Assembly (NCBI GenBank): GCA_000436835.1
Contig: FR889125.1
Span: 64,506 to 86,509 of the forward strand
Origin: Eubacterium sp. CAG:251
GTDB lineage: Bacteria > Bacillota > Clostridia > Oscillospirales > Acutalibacteraceae
Direction of reading: 5' to 3'
Length of the DNA stretch: 22,004 nucleotides
The notes under the pieces were generated by a model that saw only the letters and a program-made list of their open reading frames with translations, did not search any database and was not told the origin of the DNA. Position numbers and translations under genes: made by a program. Of the stretch, positions 18,301-22,004 are shown piece after piece (the stretch's first letter is position 1; each line of letters starts with the position of its first letter).

Positions 18301-18920
18301 TAACAGCAGAGGAAGGTTATACTCTTAAACCTGAACTTACTGTTAACGGCGACAAACTTACATTTGACGATACAGCAACAGCATTCCCGTATGAGCTTAC
18401 TGTTACAGGCAATACTACAATCGTTCCTTCGGTTGAGTCATTGGCTCCGTCAACTCATAGTGTTAATGCTTCACTTGTTGTAGCAACATCTTCAAAGGGT
18501 GCTACTAACAATAAGGGCGTAAACGGAACATATAAAGTAACTGTTTATGACAGTGCAAACGCTCCTGTTCTTGAAAAGTCATTTGACCTTACAACTGATG
18601 CAAACGAGATTAGTCTTGACCTTGCACCTGGCACATATACAGTAACAATTACTTCTGAATTCGCTCTTGCACGTACAGTAAGCATTGTTGTTGGTGACGC
18701 TGATATTGCAGGTCCTGCAATTGCAATGGTTGTTTGTGACTACAATAAGGATGGCAATGTAACCGGCGCAGATGCTACTGCTGTATATTCAGTTGCTTCT
18801 AAGGCTGCTGATCTTCGTTATGACCTTAACGGTGACGGCTCGGTAACCGGTGCGGATGCTACAACTGTTTATGCTATTGCATCATCTGCTATCGCACTTC
18901 CTGCTGTTACTATTAAGTAA
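12336..18920 (+). CDS. Giant secreted protein with C-terminal X-module and dockerin-like domain (2194 aa)
   Basis: A Sec signal peptide covers 1-34 (likely cut after AYA). Residues about 35-990 are Leu-rich and mainly helical, similar in texture to the divergent giant protein but without a motif I can align by eye. Residues about 993-1125 look like an Ig-like beta-sandwich, followed by mixed beta text to about 1425. Residues 1430-1480 and 1690-1940 are helical, the first resembling a FIVAR-type three-helix module. Residues 1956-2036 resemble a divergent InlB B-repeat. The C-terminus (2039-2186) is an Ig/X-module-like domain joined to a dockerin: two EF-hand loops, DYNKDGNVTGAD starting at 2135 and DLNGDGSVTGAD, matching D-x-N-x-DG-x5-D. 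Dockerins bind cohesins in a Ca2+-dependent way, so this protein should be captured by a cohesin-bearing partner. No catalytic domain is recognised. GGAGGT at 12325-12330 sets the ATG, 5 nt downstream. Leu codons are mostly CTT. Confidence 0.88.
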   Translation: MKTKAKKFSHKLLALFMAVLMAASCFTGALTAYADTMSSEKTYADESIEYNDLAWAILSDEQVATALLDYADLMLAQYGPQIDKLLENLPSSITQYITWDSNSRTLKLNAFGLVKKDIPVRTHSVDELFYTLRGVADLLNSYGNLLGDAGNLNFKAVATKDWNITRETASSTDILRSVIGILQNLSCDYNGSDILGQVLRGNFTLGTLGNVANLDVYKIVGNLLGFTDTKYKTNLVYNVAQNLIFQYTNWYTEEEINNFKNGTATWVYDDQLINKLTTELLDKISVLVTYNQEYTDADSQTAIQDTSATRYLKIKAEMKASGSDYATAAAKLGYDPNLVYSDEFKDDEGNPLNVLLFAYGAPDENGYATESTTKVTLKATDNLFDFSYRALDLAWDTVLKGTVKLLHVNDGFDKGHGANFDNNYYYFFDQKGEWNDNDVAANYTPAKLNQWANAVYKDYKFDTADDFLAYVKKTVTYDRTAAEDSTGSWKDIDATRLFAKLRYSPLADYGFNVTTGPINLYFAETGTPNLDKFFSESYSKYSSMVAGFNDALVAAVKDLFPQRGNVIGTRPEMTTTGDFATIDAAAIKSIVSTLVGNACKMVQYTADATDANILKAFYAKNGASAALTEKNLEEAMIPMLVACIGQVNLGSGKLEKIIHPSDWDGCKDAEAVAYVCLKEYLSYSMPNKDYSKLVKIGSDGTINATLEGTILPMARDAVAYVIEAYVPLEDENGNTWKTESAAVDSKTTLFDLLNSVVCYYGGDHAMEKAVNKGERAMGVGALLGICDGNGNSLITTKNTLWENINAIANKLMPVLGTLQGTGYAKFNSEELIWNNIVLSFLDIGKENSKTGLCGVSNFLNQLFTIVSAEPIQKTSFVVTVYDLLKDLINGLFGARYSGQSFKTIVPDATSAHPFDDFFQVKVLAGTSGKDLGAFQKLICNFVEFGGYGTNGPKTYSDSIIRGICFAVQAVNSFIPNALTTLGQHQLKMATASFGSNTVTGCISGQPYDDALTVTNNSVGINASYIKDGKPTQLSRYYVKITSVLQYDVYNEEMPDDTIDFPETPIDPGKSAKINISVPFDVSGSDTTNTCRVVVNYDIVDDQGNVLYGGNTVTAYKLLTSEVSFRNALYDADYNFNSTFQQTDGTDREENGVTVHSLTGIGGNISANYPDKMVIASNKLNEIAQYSFFMKGGSKEKSIDGVFFFDRKSGYESNNLTTAAKAFDDSNLTTVDIGENNAIARWDKSTGDLLKIGMYDYRVETSAGSGEFGEWQRNHTNGSTGSGLGAVDYYRGYTSEEIGNISKQNEGKEIETRTHVAFTLQEALDAKIIAGYHINESGIYDTMYLKTGGKYNYDNIFNMVTLGTGIDAIYINTSKQTFGSNAVNNYRPFGFDGEATVKTGTYDVNVNFYNSGSYKTGSFQLVIGESGSAGSLDKNYNELANIMANYKTSDFKEDASIGSVYDLAKDALMNVLSVQSAPYTAESALTQSDKTEYAVTTSVTTSATGDRAYVPYSTSNETVTFTVKGTQVSYTIPESVKATAYVGGTIDATTGATSGGVKGIYYSDEKCTMPIYSPKPLTSSDVKNGKDAALANVTLGQDGNYYLTNSVKYATKWDLDTYPGGPWQRPTTTQDTNKDNEPLYNQVQYVYRNSEGKKCNSGDNWACKFPSAEYQLIPNSGEMDSVDNRGIATQANDRLEYVLSVVKSHLISSSSTLYNEISELRNGLEEINFDILTYNKMVEYAKKAEQQYTVDVDYVDATTGKTVERNGMSYVDAAKLMNDLKNAGTKFTYTTASEVSSVQAKEYVKLFNIFASAVIERGYQGKQLENEIKCASGNAYSMLKATPATYNEDGTVATEATVSKNGVAANPRFGSFDASGKLVNEGATKYSSASWNRYVRALAAAVDLANYGNGSYKYKNSGTFNINDRKNYDAQLAKIYNVDTELQAAEIGLTEFESCELTVTPVAGAKVTIDGVAYSGPVAVEKGQVVSINVTAEEGYTLKPELTVNGDKLTFDDTATAFPYELTVTGNTTIVPSVESLAPSTHSVNASLVVATSSKGATNNKGVNGTYKVTVYDSANAPVLEKSFDLTTDANEISLDLAPGTYTVTITSEFALARTVSIVVGDADIAGPAIAMVVCDYNKDGNVTGADATAVYSVASKAADLRYDLNGDGSVTGADATTVYAIASSAIALPAVTIK

Positions 18921-18933
18921 TATTAGCTTCTAT

Positions 18934-18966
18934 ACTTCTTAGGGGCGAAAGTCCCTAAGAAGTTTT
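18934..18966 (+). terminator. Strong intrinsic terminator after the 2194-aa gene
   Basis: A perfect 11-bp stem (18934-18944 with 18953-18963, loop GCGAAAGT) is followed by TTTT, 14 bp after the stop codon. It insulates the gene from the downstream operon, whose -35 begins three bases later. Confidence 0.92.
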
Positions 18967-18968
18967 AC

Positions 18969-18997
18969 TTGAAAATTACGATAACTTGTGTTATCAT
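18969..18997 (+). promoter_or_regulatory. Promoter of the cohesin/dockerin operon
   Basis: TTGAAA (18969-18974), 17 bp, then TATCAT (18992-18997), each 5/6 to consensus, placed directly behind the terminator. Predicted start is near 19004. Confidence 0.75.
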
Positions 18998-19004
18998 TTA
19001 ATTA

Positions 19005-19252
19005 GGCAGAGCTATGGCTTTGCTTTGTCTTGATATATTCGGCTTTTGCCGTTTATATACTATGCCCGCTTTGGGCGGGGAGGCTATGGGCAGTTTCGTT
19101 TAGTAAATATTTAGTGTTTCACGGTGTTTGGCTTTTGCCAAAGTTGCTTGGTTTCATATTTTTATGTTTTCTGACCGATTTTGTCTTTGCCCTTCACGGC
19201 GATTCTGCTTCTCCCCAAATTAAGCAATTTTTTTAACAAGGAGGTAACACCA
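19005..19252 (+). promoter_or_regulatory. Long 5' leader with four consecutive hairpins
   Basis: Four hairpins lie in the first 140 nt. H1 pairs GCAGAGC (19006-19012) with GCTTTGC (19017-19023) around TATG. H2 pairs CGGC with GCCG around TTTT, extended by TATAT/ATATA (19034-19059). H3 pairs CCCGC with GCGGG (19065-19079). H4 pairs TTTGGC (19127-19132) with GCCAAA (19137-19142) around TTTT. None has a terminator-like T-run. About 110 nt of less structured sequence follow before AAGGAGG (19238-19244). No known riboswitch consensus or credible small gene was recognised. Confidence 0.5.
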
Positions 19253-20347
19253 ATGAATACAATTGCGAAAAAACGAGTAGGTGTTATTTTCGGTACACTT
19301 GCGTTTTTGGCTTTTGTTGCGCTTGTTGTGTGCCTTCCTCGTACTTCGTATGCTGCTGCGCTCGGAACGGAGAGCCCGAACGTTTATTGCACATACACAG
19401 ATTCTAACGGCAAACAATACGACGGTGATAAGTTACCTGCCGGTACATACGACGTCAGCTTTTATTTAGAGGGCGTCACCGAGTTATCGGTTGTGCAGGT
19501 TACATCAACCTATTCTTCGGATGTATCGGTGCAGAGTGAGCCTAAGGCTCTTCTTTCTGATGAGGTTGCCGGCGTATCTTCGATGGGAACCGTAACGAAT
19601 GATTCTAATTTGGTATTCGGCTTTGTTTCAGATGCTGACACTTGTTCATCTGTAACAAAGGACGGCACGTTGCTTGCAACCTTCTCGGTTGCTTTTGCAA
19701 AGGATTGTGACGCCGCTGATGTTATTTCGGTTTCAACAGACCCAAATAAGACTTTCGTTTTGGCTAATTATAATGACGGATTTGACGATGAGTACGCTCT
19801 TGTTACCGAATCTGCCGATTATCCCGGTTCTCTATATTTAATGACCTGTGACGTTTCACCGTCAACCGGTCATAGCGTAAACGGTTCGCTTGTTATTATG
19901 ACAGATGCGAAAGGCAATACTGCCAACAGTCCTGTTTACGGTGAATATACGGTTAACGTATATTCCGATTCAGCTCGTACCGAGCTTGTCGGTACAACCA
20001 CATCATCTCTTAAAGATGGTGTAAACGCTTTCTCTATTGATTCGTTAAAGGACGGAACCTACTATCTTTCAATCTCGTCTGATTATGCAATAGCTCGTAA
20101 TGACGTTACCGTTATCGTAAACGGTGCCGATATTACTAATGCGGTTATCCCTATGATGGCTTGTGATTTTAATAAGGATGGTATAATTACAGCTGCCGAT
20201 GCAACAAGTGTATATCTTTTTGCTTCAAAGCAAACGGATTTAAACTATGACCTTAACGGTGACGGCGTTGTAACAGGCGCCGATGCAACAGCAATTTATG
20301 CATGTTCATCCGGTTCCGGTTATTATAACGGATTAGAGATAAAGTGA
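19253..20347 (+). CDS. Secreted cohesin-like plus X-dockerin-like connector protein (364 aa)
   Basis: A Sec signal peptide covers about 1-35. Residues 40-185 have the beta-strand pattern of a cohesin-like sandwich: an AGTYDVSFYLEGV strand at 63-75, and DGTLLATFSVAF followed by an AADVISVS strand at 137-161. This resemblance is by eye and needs a profile search. Residues 202-303 are an Ig/X-module-like domain clearly related to the one in the 2194-aa protein, sharing HSVN-x-SLV, GTY, ARxV and a NGADI/DADI strand. Residues 304-356 are a dockerin with two loops, DFNKDGIITAAD and DLNGDGVVTGAD. Carrying both module types in one small protein suggests an adaptor or chain-building role at the cell surface. 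AAGGAGG at 19238-19244 sets ATG 19253; the frame is open from 19181, but that TTG start has no support. It heads a two-gene operon. Confidence 0.87.
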   Translation: MNTIAKKRVGVIFGTLAFLAFVALVVCLPRTSYAAALGTESPNVYCTYTDSNGKQYDGDKLPAGTYDVSFYLEGVTELSVVQVTSTYSSDVSVQSEPKALLSDEVAGVSSMGTVTNDSNLVFGFVSDADTCSSVTKDGTLLATFSVAFAKDCDAADVISVSTDPNKTFVLANYNDGFDDEYALVTESADYPGSLYLMTCDVSPSTGHSVNGSLVIMTDAKGNTANSPVYGEYTVNVYSDSARTELVGTTTSSLKDGVNAFSIDSLKDGTYYLSISSDYAIARNDVTVIVNGADITNAVIPMMACDFNKDGIITAADATSVYLFASKQTDLNYDLNGDGVVTGADATAIYACSSGSGYYNGLEIK

Positions 20348-20364
20348 TTTTTTTCAAAATAAAT

Positions 20365-20371
20365 AAAGGGG
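20365..20371 (+). promoter_or_regulatory. Ribosome-binding site for the GTG-started gene
   Basis: AAAGGGG lies 8 nt before the GTG at 20380. With the signal peptide that starts at once, it decides this non-ATG start. The 32-bp gap after the preceding gene contains no stem-loop, so the two genes are probably cotranscribed. Confidence 0.7.
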
Positions 20372-20379
20372 ATTTCTAA

Positions 20380-22004
20380 GTGAAAAAGACATTTAGAAAA
20401 GCAATAGCTGTTCTTCTTGCAGTTCTTATGGTTGCATTCTCCGTTCCGTTTTCTGCTTTAGCAGGTACTCCTGATGCGCCGGATATGTTCGGTGAAACAA
20501 ATTATACTGTTACTAAAAACAGAAAATGGTGGGTTGATGACGGCGTTGATACAAGCCTTTCAAAGCTTCAGTCAACTCCTGAATATTGGAGCTATAACAG
20601 CGACGAAACTTATAACCAAATGGGTTCATGGAGTTTAAGCTTCGGTGGACGATTTGAAGATTATGGAAATAGTGGCTATGAAGACCATCGTAATGACTAT
20701 AAGCCTGTAATTGCTGCAACAGTATCTTCACAGGGTACTAATGCAGGTATGAAAGAGGCTATTGCAAAAGTTAAAGATAAATCAGATACAAACGCAATTA
20801 AAAACTATGCTGCATCATACTTTCAGAATTACTATGGCATGGATGCGTCACATACTTATGAAGCCGTTAAGACAGCTAAAAATATTCTTAACCCTGCAAC
20901 ACTTAAGGCAGGCGATCGTATTGCTGTAACAGTTGAATTTGGTGGTTTTGACGTTCTTCAAAACGGTCAGTTCAAGGGTAAGTTCAATAAGGAATACCTT
21001 AAAGCTGCAGCTTATTCTTCAAAGCCATCACGTGGCGATACATGGAAGGCTGTTTCTTCAGGTGCTGCAGGTTGTATAGCCGATGGCACTCAGTTTTATC
21101 CTACAGCGTTAGCCTTTGCAGGAAACAATGTAAATGTTGAAGATGGTACATTCTATGGTGCAGTTACAGGTAAGGCTGCTGTAGCAGGTGATCAGTCAGT
21201 ATCTAACTTTATTGGTACTGCAGACGGCGTAAAACCATTCGGTAAGTATGGTATTGTTTCTTTTGTATATAGTTTTGAGGTTCTTCAAGACTGCGACCTT
21301 TCAGATGTATTTACATTTAACACAGATATTGCCGGTACAGAGTTTGAGCCTTATTACAGAACTTCACTCGACGGTACTGGTGAACCGAATAACACTAATG
21401 CTGTAAATCCTGAATTGTTCCTTATTACACATGACGATACAGATAGCACTTTTGCTAACTGGGCATTAATTTGGACAGATTATGCAAAGGAATCAACACC
21501 TGAAACTAAGACTCATACTATTACATTTAATGACATCAACGGCAAGACTGTTGATACGCAGACAGTTAAAGAAGGCGAAACTCCAACAGTTCCTTCAACA
21601 AATACTGCTGTAGCTGTAAATTATAAGAGCGATAATAAGCACGAAGTAACAACTTACTCATGGCCTGCAGTATCAGCTGCTACTGCAGATACTACTTATA
21701 CTGAGGTTGCTACTACAGCTGAGGAAAATTGTAACATTACTTATGCAGAGACAAGCAAGCATACACTTGTTTCAGGTACTGTTCTTACAGGAACATGTAC
21801 TGTATGTAATCATGTAGATACTCAGACTAAGGACGATAAGCTTGACGGTACAGCTTACTATGCTGCACTTGATGCTGCAAAGGCTGTTGACGGTACTAAG
21901 TACACAGCTGAATCTTATGCTAAGGTAACAGCTGCTCTTGAGACTTATGCTCAGGCTAAGGTTGAAGCTTATACAGATCAGGCACAGGTAACTGCTGCTG
22001 CTAC
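20380..22004 (+). CDS. Large secreted surface protein, cohesin-like and FIVAR-like (partial, 3' end outside window)
   Basis: An open frame runs from GTG 20380 to the window end without a stop (541 residues visible). A signal peptide covers about 1-28 (VKKTFRK start, likely cut after ALA). Residues 29-170 are unrecognised, Tyr/Asn-rich and partly helical. Residues about 177-326 show a cohesin-like beta pattern: LKAGDRIAVTVEF, then YGIVSFVYSFEVLQDCDLSDVFTF, comparable to the matching strands of the neighbour upstream. Residues about 386-470 resemble the TFNDINGKTV...EGETP...TYT repeats (InlB B-repeat or Listeria-Bacteroides repeat type) common in Firmicutes surface proteins. A CTVC motif follows near 472-475. 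From about 485, LDGTAYYAALDAAKAV...YTAESY looks like a FIVAR three-helix module. The missing C-terminus may carry further repeats and a dockerin or anchor, but that cannot be seen. Confidence 0.83.
   Translation, partial: MKKTFRKAIAVLLAVLMVAFSVPFSALAGTPDAPDMFGETNYTVTKNRKWWVDDGVDTSLSKLQSTPEYWSYNSDETYNQMGSWSLSFGGRFEDYGNSGYEDHRNDYKPVIAATVSSQGTNAGMKEAIAKVKDKSDTNAIKNYAASYFQNYYGMDASHTYEAVKTAKNILNPATLKAGDRIAVTVEFGGFDVLQNGQFKGKFNKEYLKAAAYSSKPSRGDTWKAVSSGAAGCIADGTQFYPTALAFAGNNVNVEDGTFYGAVTGKAAVAGDQSVSNFIGTADGVKPFGKYGIVSFVYSFEVLQDCDLSDVFTFNTDIAGTEFEPYYRTSLDGTGEPNNTNAVNPELFLITHDDTDSTFANWALIWTDYAKESTPETKTHTITFNDINGKTVDTQTVKEGETPTVPSTNTAVAVNYKSDNKHEVTTYSWPAVSAATADTTYTEVATTAEENCNITYAETSKHTLVSGTVLTGTCTVCNHVDTQTKDDKLDGTAYYAALDAAKAVDGTKYTAESYAKVTAALETYAQAKVEAYTDQAQVTAAA

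Noticed and set aside
19030..19236. 68-codon hydrophobic ORF in the long leader
   Set aside because: TTG start with no Shine-Dalgarno. Its sequence is explained by the hairpins.

Overview
The window looks like a chromosomal segment of a low-to-moderate G+C Gram-positive gut or rumen anaerobe, most likely a Clostridia member of the Ruminococcaceae/Oscillospiraceae type. The basis is the strong AAGGAG ribosome-binding sites, TTGACA/TATAAT-type promoters, and very large Sec-secreted surface proteins with cohesin-like and type I dockerin-like modules. No rRNA, tRNA, CRISPR array, insertion sequence or phage gene was seen.

Left block (1-3463, minus strand). This is a tightly packed operon read right to left from a good promoter at 3435-3463. 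It encodes a Nudix hydrolase with a degenerate pyrophosphatase-like N-terminus, a small multi-drug export family membrane protein, a NTP_transf_5-like nucleotidyltransferase, and a membrane-anchored GH27 alpha-galactosidase-like enzyme that runs off the left edge. The genes overlap or are separated by 1-3 bases, and two ribosome-binding sites lie inside the end of the preceding gene.

Central block (3511-11763, minus strand). A single 8.0-kb gene encodes a secreted protein of about 2669 residues. Its last 1500 residues hold three divergent long repeats of about 435-565 residues, and a run of 13 asparagines interrupts the first. It has no recognisable enzyme domain, dockerin or cell-wall anchor. 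It has its own promoter, a 150-nt structured leader and a terminator.

Divergent intergenic region (11579-12335). This 757-bp AT-rich spacer has one promoter facing each way, a perfect 10-bp inverted repeat, a cluster of TGTAAA words, and a structured leader on each side.

Right block (12140-22004, plus strand). A 2194-residue secreted protein ends in an Ig/X-module-like domain plus a dockerin-like EF-hand pair. A strong terminator and a new promoter follow, then a 248-nt leader with four hairpins. Next comes a two-gene operon: a 364-residue protein with an N-terminal cohesin-like domain and a C-terminal X-dockerin-like module, and a GTG-started surface protein (541 residues visible) that runs off the right edge.

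Together the central and right blocks look like a non-enzymatic surface-assembly locus. Giant helical-repeat proteins sit next to small cohesin/dockerin-type connectors, and each transcription unit starts with a long, hairpin-rich leader. The domain calls are by eye. The assembly model and the leader-based regulation are inference.
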